This document shows, in pieces, positions 1-5,972 of a DNA stretch of 6,277 bases. A program made the position numbers and the translations under genes. The number at the start of each line of letters is the position of its first letter. The stretch's first letter is position 1. Below the pieces are notes generated by a model. The model was given only the letters and a program-made list of their open reading frames with translations, was not told where the DNA came from and searched no databases. This stretch comes from Acidobacteriaceae bacterium (GTDB taxonomy: Bacteria; Acidobacteriota; Terriglobia; Terriglobales; Acidobacteriaceae): the NCBI GenBank assembly GCA_030040115.1, contig JASHUH010000192.1, forward strand, positions 1 to 6,277, given 5' to 3'.

Positions 1-1
1 G

Positions 2-472
2 CGCATGGCGCTCCATCCCAACGATCCGCCTGCGCCGGTGAGCCGGGGAACACACCAGATCATGAACACCTTTACAGGCTGGAAAAGGCTGGTGAGCATT
101 GTCGACAGCCCCTCGAACGGAATGACGTTTGACTGCGGGGTTTCGAACGAGCTGGGCGAGAATCCGCTGGAAGTGCTGAAGTACCTGGCCGACCGCGGCC
201 GCATCAACCACGTGCACTACCGCAACGACGTTGTGGACATTCCATCGACGAAGTATGTGGAGGTGTTTCCGGACAACGAAACGGTGAACATGTTTGCCGT
301 GATGCGCGAACTGGTTCGCCGCAACTATCGGCTGGGCGTCTTTCCCGAACATCCGCGCAAGAACGACATCGACGACCGGCTGGGTGGGGATTTTGTTTCC
401 TACCTTTATAACCTGGCGTATGCGCGGGGCATGCTCCAGGCATCGCTAACCTTGCAAGAGGCAAAGGCCTAG
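2..472 (+). CDS. Mannonate dehydratase (UxuA)-family protein, C-terminal part
   Basis: The 5' end lies outside the window; the frame is open from base 2 to TAG at 470-472. UxuA enzymes dehydrate D-mannonate to 2-keto-3-deoxygluconate in hexuronate breakdown, using a metal in a TIM barrel. Visible landmarks follow the family order: HPNDPP (family HPDDPP; His codon at 14-16), FDCGVSNELGE with the metal-ligand-type Cys (134-136), then INHVHYRN with His (215-217). After these comes the NETVNMFAVM stretch, matching the family's G-D-V-D-M-Y-E-V segment. The usual C-terminal R-P-D-H motif reads F-P-E-H here (344-352), so the family Asp is Glu. The end (YARGMLQA) matches the last barrel helix. Family membership is clear. 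Activity on mannonate is less certain because of the Asp-to-Glu change; it could be a related sugar-acid dehydratase or isomerase. The next gene is a paralogue but lies 941 bases away, so the two are probably not one operon. Confidence 0.85.
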   Translation, partial: RMALHPNDPPAPVSRGTHQIMNTFTGWKRLVSIVDSPSNGMTFDCGVSNELGENPLEVLKYLADRGRINHVHYRNDVVDIPSTKYVEVFPDNETVNMFAVMRELVRRNYRLGVFPEHPRKNDIDDRLGGDFVSYLYNLAYARGMLQASLTLQEAKA

Positions 473-888
473 GACGAAGGCGGAGCGAACATATCGCGAG
501 CTACTGCACGAGTGGCGTCTGCCGGCTGCGATCATGATTTTCCGATCGACATCCGTTTTTTCCATGGTGCGTCGGATTCGTCGGCTGGACAGTTTTCGCG
601 TCAACGGTCCAGGTAATCATTTCGAGACAGCGGCAACGTCTGCTCGTCCTGCTATCTAACCGCAACCAGCAATGCAGGAAACAATGATCCTTCATCGAGT
701 TTTTTCGGGATACGAAGCTATTCGTTCTTACGACTGGGAGAATCCCGCGTTCTTCGCAGCGAAGCATAGGACGGGGAATCCGCGCAAAGCGAGCTGAGTC
801 TGTGCAAGGCAGGGGTTTGCATTCCATTTAGAGAGCAGAAATCCGGTGGAGAACGGCCTGTCTTCGCGGCGTTCAAAACAGGAAGAGC

Positions 889-916
889 TTGACACTGGAT
901 CACGATTCTATGTAAT
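889..916 (+). promoter_or_regulatory. Strong sigma70-type promoter upstream of a gene relic
   Basis: A perfect TTGACA (889-894) is followed after 16 bases by TGTAAT (911-916), a 5 of 6 match to TATAAT. The predicted start of transcription is near 923. No intact gene follows within a normal leader length: the nearest intact start is 1414, about 490 bases on. The frame beginning around 973 looks degraded. The promoter may be the surviving part of a lost gene, may drive an untranslated RNA, or may serve the Tat-signal gene through a long leader. Confidence 0.55.
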
Positions 917-972
917 CTTCGGTGCTAGATTGAGGTGCCCTTAACAAACAGTCCAATGAAATTCTGCACATT

Positions 973-1314
973 TTGCGCAGAGAATTCTTGGCGTCTTCGC
1001 TGCAAGCGACGTTTATGCGGGTTTTCCTTTCGTTCCAAAAGCCCCGATTTTACCGAGAATCTTCATGTTTGATTCCGGGTGCACCGGGTCAGACGAATCT
1101 TTCTCTCGATATCCTGCAATTTCGTCCAGAAGATTTTGGTGTGTAACCAATGTTCATTTGGGCTTGCGGGATCTTTGAAGACTCCAGCTTTGCCGAGATC
1201 TCGGTTTTCGTTCCGGCTATACCGGCTAAAGTCATTGTGGGTGCAACGGTGACCCTCACCCATATCGGCGCCGCTGGCAAGCAGATGATGACCACCAACA
1301 CCCGATTCCAGTGA
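973..1314 (+). pseudogene. Candidate relic; Tat-like start and receptor N-domain-like fragment
   Basis: One reading frame carries two collinear pieces separated by a single in-frame TAA at 1144-1146. The first piece, if read from TTG at 973, starts LRREFLASSLQATF, which resembles a twin-arginine (RR-x-F-L) signal. The second piece (ATG 1150 to TGA 1312-1314) ends VIVGATVTLTHIG...GKQMMTTN. That closely resembles the V-x-P-G-A-T-V-T-L-T-N...T-T-T-N pattern of the carboxypeptidase-regulatory-like domain at the N-terminus of many TonB-dependent receptors, and GIFEDSS just before it resembles G-T-V-x-D-S-S of the same domain. No Shine-Dalgarno sequence and no downstream barrel are present. The second fragment is the better supported; joining the two into one gene is inference. 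Either piece could be a chance match in an open frame. Confidence 0.35.
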
Positions 1315-1351
1315 ATTCTTGAATACGCCGAGTAGAGAACGAATTAGTGGC

Positions 1352-1357
1352 TACAAT
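1352..1357 (+). promoter_or_regulatory. Weak -10-like element before the Tat-signal UxuA homologue
   Basis: TACAAT at 1352-1357 matches TATAAT at 5 of 6 positions and would place a start near 1364, giving a leader of about 50 bases before ATG 1414. No good -35 hexamer lies at 16-18 bases; TTGAAT at 1319-1324 is 27 bases away, which is too far. It is offered as the best local candidate only. Confidence 0.25.
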
Positions 1358-1413
1358 GCTTCACGGCTTGGCGCGTCTTAAAATTACTTGAAGGTTAAAT
1401 CCTGGGGGTATTT

Positions 1414-2541
1414 ATGGTTCACTTTGCCCACAAAGGTGCTGATGGCCTGCAAATGCGGGCGCGCCGCGACGTTCTCAAATTACCTTTGCTGGCTGCTGCT
1501 TATGGAATGGCCCCAAGCCCAGCCTTCGGCCTCGCGGCTTCGCGCCCACCTCATAAGGACGAAGATACGGAAGAAGGCACCAAGATTGCCGTTAAGATCT
1601 CAGTCCAGCGCGCTTCGAACGAGGAGCTGCTCTTTCTCAAGCAAATTGGGCTGCGTTGGCTGCACGCCGATTTTGGGAACAATGCCTCTTATGACGACAT
1701 TCGAATGGCGCGGGAACGTTTTGCAGAATACGGTCTGAAGATCGATTCCGCGCTCAATGAAACCTATCGCTCTCTGAAGATCCAACTCGGGCAGCCCGGC
1801 AGAGACGAAGACATCGATAAATTCAACGCCTTTCTCACCAACTGCGGGCGCCTAGGCATTCGTACTTCTCACATCGATTTTCATCCGGGAAATGTCTATA
1901 CGACCAATATGGTTATCACCCCACGCGGTTATACAGCTCGTGAGTTCAGCGTGGACGATTTTCGGCAAAGGGTCGAAGAGCGAATGTTCGATCGGGACTA
2001 CTCTGCCGATGACATTTGGGCGAATTACACTTACTTTCTCAAAGCGGTTCTTCCGGTCGCGGAAAAGGCGAATATCAAGCTTGCCCACCACCCCGACGAT
2101 CCTCCCATTACTCCGATGAATGGCGTAGCAAAGGTCTTCGTCAATTATGCGGGCTACAAACACGCAGAGGAGGTCGCAGCTGGCGGCAGTAAGAATTGGG
2201 GGCTCTGTTTGTGTTTGGGCACATGGCTGGAAGGTGGCGATACGATGGGTAAGGATCCTGCCGGCATGATCCATGACTTCGGCAGCCGGGGTAAGATTTT
2301 TACCGTCCATTTTCGCAACGTCAGTTCGCCCCTTCCACGGTTCCATGAGACATATCAGGACGATGGGTACGCCGACATGTATCAGCTCATGAAAGCCCTA
2401 CGGGAGGTTCGTTCGAATGCCTCGCTCATTCCGGACCACTATCCTGGCATTGTCGGCGACACCAACCAGCGCATCGACAACGCGTACATGGTTTCGTTAA
2501 TGCGCCAAATGCTCCGGCGCGCCTATGACGAAGTGGGGTGA
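1414..2541 (+). CDS. Tat-exported mannonate dehydratase (UxuA)-family protein
   Basis: A 375-residue TIM-barrel protein of the UxuA family (E. coli UxuA is 394). The N-terminus has a twin-arginine signal: ARRDVLKLPLLAAA with Arg17-Arg18 and a hydrophobic run to about residue 40, so export to the periplasm is likely. Family landmarks in order: AHHPDDPP (224-231), GLCLCLGTW with Cys265/Cys267 (the family reads M-C-T-G-S), VHFRN with His299, FHETYQDDGYADMYQLMKAL (310-329), and IPDH with Asp341-His342. Tyr358 near the end is a candidate for the conserved active-site Tyr. So the metal site and the PDH motif look complete, unlike in the paralogue at the left edge. The start at 1414 has GGGGG five bases upstream; ATG 1453 (MRARRDVLK) is an alternative that would give a compact Tat signal but has no ribosome site. 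GC is about 52% by sampling, lower than its neighbours. UxuA of E. coli is cytoplasmic, so the substrate here may be a different sugar acid. Confidence 0.85.
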   Translation: MVHFAHKGADGLQMRARRDVLKLPLLAAAYGMAPSPAFGLAASRPPHKDEDTEEGTKIAVKISVQRASNEELLFLKQIGLRWLHADFGNNASYDDIRMARERFAEYGLKIDSALNETYRSLKIQLGQPGRDEDIDKFNAFLTNCGRLGIRTSHIDFHPGNVYTTNMVITPRGYTAREFSVDDFRQRVEERMFDRDYSADDIWANYTYFLKAVLPVAEKANIKLAHHPDDPPITPMNGVAKVFVNYAGYKHAEEVAAGGSKNWGLCLCLGTWLEGGDTMGKDPAGMIHDFGSRGKIFTVHFRNVSSPLPRFHETYQDDGYADMYQLMKALREVRSNASLIPDHYPGIVGDTNQRIDNAYMVSLMRQMLRRAYDEVG

Positions 2542-2749
2542 TCGCAATTTGCCGGCGAACCGCTAGGAAGGAATCCTGGGAACCCTCGAAACGTTTATCG
2601 GATCTCGGCGGTCGGTGAGACAGCTTTCTCGTGCTGTAGACAGTCCATTTTGGCGGAGACCGGGACATCGACGCGACTGAGCGGGGCGAGCAGGTTGCGC
2701 CGGCTGCTATTGGCCGGCTAAGCCGAAATTGTGGAAGGAAGCGGCGGAA

Positions 2750-2774
2750 CGGGTAAACCCCTGGTTTCAACCCG
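2750..2774 (+). terminator. Hairpin in the convergent spacer, possible terminator
   Basis: CGGGT-AAACC (2750-2759) pairs with GGTTT (2763-2767) and ACCCG (2770-2774), with a 3-base loop and a CA bulge: ten base pairs in all. A T-rich run TTATTTTT follows at 2787-2794, 12 bases after the stem, farther than in a canonical intrinsic terminator. It lies between the converging Tat-signal UxuA homologue and the amidase and could stop either. A separate GCCGGC/GCCGGC hairpin (2699-2704, 2713-2718) sits just upstream without a T run. No gene is seen in 2542-2824. Confidence 0.35.
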
Positions 2775-2824
2775 GGTGCTGCGCAGTTATTTTTGCTGAT
2801 GCGGTTTGGCAAGCCTGTGTCTGT

Positions 2825-4309
2825 TCACGGAATCGACGGGTGTTTGTTACCGAAACCGGTTGCCTGTTCAAATGCGTGCGCAAGCTGCAAGACACCAAAA
2901 TCCTGTTTATCGCGGCCGACGATCTGTAATCCGATGGGAAGGCCGGCGGGCGTAAAGCCGGCGGGCACTGACACTGCCGGGTTGCCGGTGGCCGAAATGT
3001 ACCAGCAGGACTTCATCCAATCGATGTAGTTGCCGAAGGGCACGCCTGCGATCTCAGTGGGATACGGTACATTGACGTCGAACGGAGGTAATTGCGTGGT
3101 GGGCAGGATGAAGTATTCGTACCCGACGAGGAAAGCCTGGAAGCGGCGCCACAGGAGGCTATGGGCAACTTCGGCGCTGGCGAGGTCCTGGCCGGTGAGC
3201 TTCATGCCATTTTCGATTTCCTCTTTGAGTGTGTCCTTGAACGCATTGGGGTGTTGCTGCAACATCTTGCCGAAGTTCGCGGCTGCGGCCCACGCGCGGA
3301 GAGTGCGGAAAGAGATTTCGGCGGGAGTGAAGTCAGGCTCGGCCTGCTCTACGATGCAACCCAGCGATTCGAATGCGGCGCGATGGAGATCGATGATGGC
3401 GCGGACGCGAGGGTCGAATGGGACGCCGCCGAGGTCCTTGAACCATGCCACGCGCACACCTTTGAAACTACGGCCGAGCGGTTGCGCGAATAGCTCGCCT
3501 GGCTCGAGGATGGAGAGTGGTGCGTCGGGGTCCGGGCCGGCGATGGTGCTGAGCGCTAAAGCCAGGTCAGCAACTGTGCGGCCGAGGCATCCGCTGGTGT
3601 TGAGAGTCGACCACGCCATACCAGCTTTCGGATTCGGAACGCGCCCGATGGAGGGCCGGAAGCCGACCACATTGCAAAAAGCGGCGGGATTGCGCAATGA
3701 GCCGCCCGTGTCAGAGCCGGTGGCGAGGGGCGCCATGCCGCAGGCGAGAGCGACAGCGGCACCCCCGGAGGAGCCACCACAAGTTTTGCTCAGGTCGTAG
3801 GGATTGAGGGTTGCGCCGAAGATGGTATTGAAGGTCTGCGAGCCCGCGCCGAATTCAGGCGTGTTGGTTTTACCCACGATGATGGCGCCGGCGCGCCGCA
3901 TCCGCTCGACAACCATGTCATCTTCCGTGGGAACGTAGTCCTTGAAGAGCGGTGAGCCATAGGTGGTGCGGATGCCGCGTGTGTCGAAGAGGTCCTTGTG
4001 GGCTACTGGAAGGCCGTGGAGCGGGCCAAGCTGCTCGCCACGCGCCTGCATTTCGTCGGCGCGGGCGGCGGCTTCGGCGGCCTTCTCGGTTACCAGGGTG
4101 ACGATCGCGTTCACCGTGGGATTGACGCGGCCGATCTGCTTGAGGTGTTCGGAGAGTGCTTCGCGCGCGGAGAGCTTTTTCGCGCGAATGAGCTGGGCCA
4201 TCTCGACAGCGCCGGTGAAGCACAGCGGGGAAGCCACAGACCCGGATCGCAAAGGACCGGGGGCGTGGAGAGAGATGGCTGCTGTTTCTGTCATCGTTTC
4301 GCGGCGCAT
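2825..4309 (-). CDS. Amidase-signature family hydrolase
   Basis: About 494 residues, cytoplasmic (no signal peptide). The amidase signature family hydrolyses carboxamides with a Ser-cisSer-Lys triad. Counting from ATG 4309, the triad is Lys105 in GLPVAHKDLFDTRG, cis-Ser180 in CGGSSGGAAVALA and nucleophile Ser204 in GSDTGGSLRNPAAF. The spacings of 75 and 24 residues are the same as in mammalian FAAH (142/217/241). The C-terminal NPAVSVPAGFTPAGLPIGLQIVG is the usual end of the domain. Closest types that I recognise are general amidases, aryl-acylamidases and 6-aminohexanoate-cyclic-dimer hydrolase; the GatA role is unlikely because no gatB or gatC is adjacent, and the substrate cannot be read. 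Start choice: ATG 4309 has GGA about 8 bases upstream; ATG 4294 (MTETAAIS) is nearly as good, with no ribosome site. The frame is open further upstream to ATG 4456, but that stretch has no family character and would run through the divergent promoter region. TGA lies at 2827-2825. Confidence 0.9.
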   Translation of the reverse strand: MRRETMTETAAISLHAPGPLRSGSVASPLCFTGAVEMAQLIRAKKLSAREALSEHLKQIGRVNPTVNAIVTLVTEKAAEAAARADEMQARGEQLGPLHGLPVAHKDLFDTRGIRTTYGSPLFKDYVPTEDDMVVERMRRAGAIIVGKTNTPEFGAGSQTFNTIFGATLNPYDLSKTCGGSSGGAAVALACGMAPLATGSDTGGSLRNPAAFCNVVGFRPSIGRVPNPKAGMAWSTLNTSGCLGRTVADLALALSTIAGPDPDAPLSILEPGELFAQPLGRSFKGVRVAWFKDLGGVPFDPRVRAIIDLHRAAFESLGCIVEQAEPDFTPAEISFRTLRAWAAAANFGKMLQQHPNAFKDTLKEEIENGMKLTGQDLASAEVAHSLLWRRFQAFLVGYEYFILPTTQLPPFDVNVPYPTEIAGVPFGNYIDWMKSCWYISATGNPAVSVPAGFTPAGLPIGLQIVGRDKQDFGVLQLAHAFEQATGFGNKHPSIP

Positions 4310-4329
4310 CGCCTTGTCCGGAACCATGT

Positions 4330-4346
4330 GGATGACTTTATCATCC
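4330..4346 (-). promoter_or_regulatory. Inverted repeat in the amidase leader
   Basis: GGATGA (4330-4335) and TCATCC (4341-4346) form a perfect 6-base-pair inverted repeat around CTTTA. It lies 20 bases upstream of the preferred amidase ATG at 4309. It could be a repressor operator or, in the mRNA, a small hairpin next to the ribosome site. I could not find a convincing -35/-10 pair for the amidase on the minus strand. Confidence 0.3.
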
Positions 4347-4543
4347 GCCGTGGATCGCAATGTGCATTTCCGTTTTTTCGTGGAGCTGTTTATCGCAGCG
4401 GCTGCCAATCGCGACATGACGCAAACGCGCATAGAACTGAGAGGATTCGACACCACTGCGAGTTTCGCGAAAACCTACTGCTGTTTTATCGGCAATACCA
4501 CCGCCATGCGGATTACCGCATCGAGCTGTTTGATTATGCACCC

Positions 4544-4552
4544 TGATACTAT
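4544..4552 (+). promoter_or_regulatory. Extended -10 promoter of ampH
   Basis: TGATACTAT combines the extended -10 TGn motif (4544-4546) with the hexamer TACTAT (4547-4552), which matches TATAAT at 4 of 6 positions including the first two and the last. No -35 is seen at the usual distance, as is common with extended -10 promoters. The predicted start of transcription is near 4559, only about two bases before the ATG at 4561, so the mRNA would be leaderless or nearly so. Confidence 0.45.
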
Positions 4553-4560
4553 AGCCGGGA

Positions 4561-5763
4561 ATGAGCAACACAGGGTTCCTTCAGACATTTCTTCCTTTCC
4601 TGTTCATGTTCTGGTGGGCCGCCGCTTTGGCGCAGGCGCAAACCCAGATGTCTGTGGCTGGCCTGCAAGCTGCGGATGCTCTGGGTCGAGATCTCTTCGT
4701 GCAATCGGGATCCACGGGGATGGTGCTGGTGGTGGTTCAAGGGAACCAGGTGTTCTTTCGCGGATATGGCGAAACCGCGCCCAATTCCCATCAGGCTCCG
4801 ACGCAGGATTCTTTTCTCCGACTTTGCTCGCTGACCAAAATCTTTACCACGGACGTGCTCGCCAAGCTCGTCGCCGACAAGACCGTCCAGTTGGACGATC
4901 CGCTGCAACGTTTCGCGCCGCCGGGCGTTCATGTGCCGCAACGGAATCGCCCCATCACCCTGCTCGACCTTGCGACCCACACATCGGGGCTTCCGCGAGA
5001 ACTGGGATCGACGCCTCCGCAAATGGCTCACTTCACTTTTCCCGGCTTTCGCACGCGTTGGCGCTGGCTCTCGAATGAGCATCTGCGCAGCACTCCGGGC
5101 ACTGCCGCGCTCTACTCCAATGTGGCATTTGATTTTCTCAGCGATGCCCTGCAATCCGCCGCTCACAAGCAGTACGCGGCGCTTCTTGCGCAATGCACGC
5201 TTAACCCGCTGCACATGCAGCAGACAACTTTCTTTCCCAATGCCGGGCAGTGCAGCCGGCTGCTCGCCGGATCGCATGACGAAAGGGCTTGCAGCGTCAC
5301 CGAAGCCACTGCGGGAAGTTCCGGCCTCTACTCGACTGCGGCTGACATGACGATTTGGCTCAAGTACCTGCTTGGCAGCGGAGGACCTCTTCTACCAGCA
5401 CAGAGCGAAGCCGCGCAGGCCATCTATCTTGCGCCTTCGAAGCTCGTGCGGCAACGGGGGTTGGATCATGCAGGCGAGCCAACAGGCATTGGCCTCGGAT
5501 GGATTCATATTTTACCGGTTGAATCCCCGTCGCACATCGTCGAAAAGACCGGCGGGGGAGCAGGTTTTGAAACCTATATTGCGATCAATCACTTTCGCCG
5601 CACCGCCATCTTCTTCGCGGCGACCGATGGTCCCGTGGATACGCACCTGAATCTGTTCAATGCCGCCAACAAGCTATTGCTGGCCGTGGCTGGTCTGCCG
5701 CCGCTGCCGCCGCCGTCGCCCAAACTGGTAAGAAGGCGCAGGCGCAGGCCTCCGCATTCATAG
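4561..5763 (+). CDS. ampH: AmpH-type D-Ala-D-Ala carboxypeptidase/endopeptidase
   Basis: A 400-residue serine hydrolase of the class C beta-lactamase/low-molecular-weight penicillin-binding-protein fold. In E. coli, AmpH is a periplasmic peptidoglycan D,D-carboxypeptidase and endopeptidase that also binds beta-lactams. A Sec signal ends near AAALAQA (residues 20-26); its n-region MSNTG lacks a positive charge. Catalytic motifs: Ser90-Leu-Thr-Lys93, Tyr185-Ser-Asn187 and Lys329-Thr-Gly331. AmpH-specific stretches agree along the whole length: STGMVLVVVQGNQ, SLTKIFTT, DDPLQRFAPPG, LATHTSGLPRE, YSNVAFDFLSDAL and EKTGGGAGFETYIA. Cys231 and Cys244 (QCSRLL...RAC) occupy the positions of a Cys pair also found in E. 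coli AmpH and may form a disulfide. After the domain comes a proline-rich stretch and six arginines (about 379-396), absent from E. coli AmpH. An in-frame TAG at 4552 fixes 4561 as the first ATG; GGGA directly abuts it, too close for a ribosome site. Some annotators would name it a class C beta-lactamase. Confidence 0.9.
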   Translation: MSNTGFLQTFLPFLFMFWWAAALAQAQTQMSVAGLQAADALGRDLFVQSGSTGMVLVVVQGNQVFFRGYGETAPNSHQAPTQDSFLRLCSLTKIFTTDVLAKLVADKTVQLDDPLQRFAPPGVHVPQRNRPITLLDLATHTSGLPRELGSTPPQMAHFTFPGFRTRWRWLSNEHLRSTPGTAALYSNVAFDFLSDALQSAAHKQYAALLAQCTLNPLHMQQTTFFPNAGQCSRLLAGSHDERACSVTEATAGSSGLYSTAADMTIWLKYLLGSGGPLLPAQSEAAQAIYLAPSKLVRQRGLDHAGEPTGIGLGWIHILPVESPSHIVEKTGGGAGFETYIAINHFRRTAIFFAATDGPVDTHLNLFNAANKLLLAVAGLPPLPPPSPKLVRRRRRRPPHS

Positions 5764-5804
5764 CCTGCATTCAATGCACCCCGGTCCGCTGAGGCAACAT
5801 CGCT

Positions 5805-5827
5805 CCTTTGCGGTCTACGCGCAAAGG
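5805..5827 (+). terminator. Hairpin terminator after ampH
   Basis: CCTTTGCG (5805-5812) and CGCAAAGG (5820-5827) form a perfect 8-base-pair stem with the 7-base loop GTCTACG, 41 bases after the ampH stop codon. Only a loose T-rich stretch follows (ATATCTTGATTT), so it may be a weak intrinsic terminator or an mRNA 3'-end stabiliser. It separates ampH from the promoter of the next gene. Confidence 0.5.
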
Positions 5828-5918
5828 CCATATCTTGATTTCCGGAGCACGACTCAGAGAGGCTGCCATCGTCGGGTCTGACTGCGGCAAACGGGAACTG
5901 TCGAGTCAAAAATGCGTC

Positions 5919-5924
5919 TATAAT
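5919..5924 (+). promoter_or_regulatory. TATAAT -10 element of the amidohydrolase gene
   Basis: A perfect TATAAT at 5919-5924 puts transcription start near 5931, leaving a leader of about 42 bases that includes GGAG at 5961-5964. No good -35 is seen at 16-18 bases; TGTCGA at 5899-5904 is only 14 bases away. Its position directly before an intact gene with a good ribosome site supports it. Confidence 0.55.
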
Positions 5925-5972
5925 TTAACCGCACCTTTTCTCTGTCTCTCTCACCAACCAGGAGAACGCCCG

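Larger units (their letters stand above)
473..1413. other. Long intergenic region with a promoter and gene relics
   Basis: This 941-base stretch has stop codons in most frames and no intact protein that I recognise. GC is visibly lower than in the flanking genes (by hand count about 43-50% per 60-base line over 901-1200, against about 55-68% in the upstream gene). Contents, left to right: a weak stem CGATC/GATCG (529-533, 544-548) followed by six T at 556-561, a poor terminator candidate for the upstream gene; an odd-centred palindrome CTTCGC-a-GCGAAG at 752-764; a strong promoter at 889-916; a degraded coding frame at about 973-1314; and the upstream region of the next gene. From 562 to 888 I see nothing else. 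Confidence 0.6.

Noticed and set aside
501..827. Open frame of 108 codons on the - strand in the intergenic region
   Set aside because: The product is Arg/Cys/Ser-rich with no domain, and no ribosome site or promoter is visible for it.
956..1072. Small frame MKFCTFCAENSW... with a CxxC near its start, after the orphan promoter
   Set aside because: It has no ribosome site and only 38 codons, and it overlaps the better-supported relic frame; it is most likely chance.
1319..1357. TTGAAT and TACAAT as a promoter pair
   Set aside because: The spacer is 27 bases, too long for sigma70; only the TACAAT was kept as a weak candidate.
1852..2346. Open frame of 164 codons on the - strand inside the Tat-signal UxuA gene
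   Set aside because: It is antisense to a family-matched gene and no motif is recognisable.
2588..2596. LacI-operator-like GAAACGTTT
   Set aside because: It lies just past the end of a gene in a convergent spacer, where an operator has nothing to control.
3030..3800. Open frame of 256 codons on the + strand inside the amidase
   Set aside because: It is antisense to a clear amidase, its product is rich in Arg, Ala, Pro and Ser with no recognisable domain, and it has the look of a GC-rich shadow frame.
4294..4456. Extended amidase start at 4456
   Set aside because: The extra N-terminal residues do not resemble the family or a signal peptide and would cover the intergenic region between divergent genes.
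3963..5078. Open frame of 371 codons on the + strand across the amidase and ampH
   Set aside because: It overlaps two well-supported genes on both strands and shows no family motif, so it is a shadow frame.
4549..5277. Open frame of 242 codons on the - strand inside ampH
   Set aside because: It is antisense to a protein matching AmpH along its length; the translation is arginine-rich and featureless.
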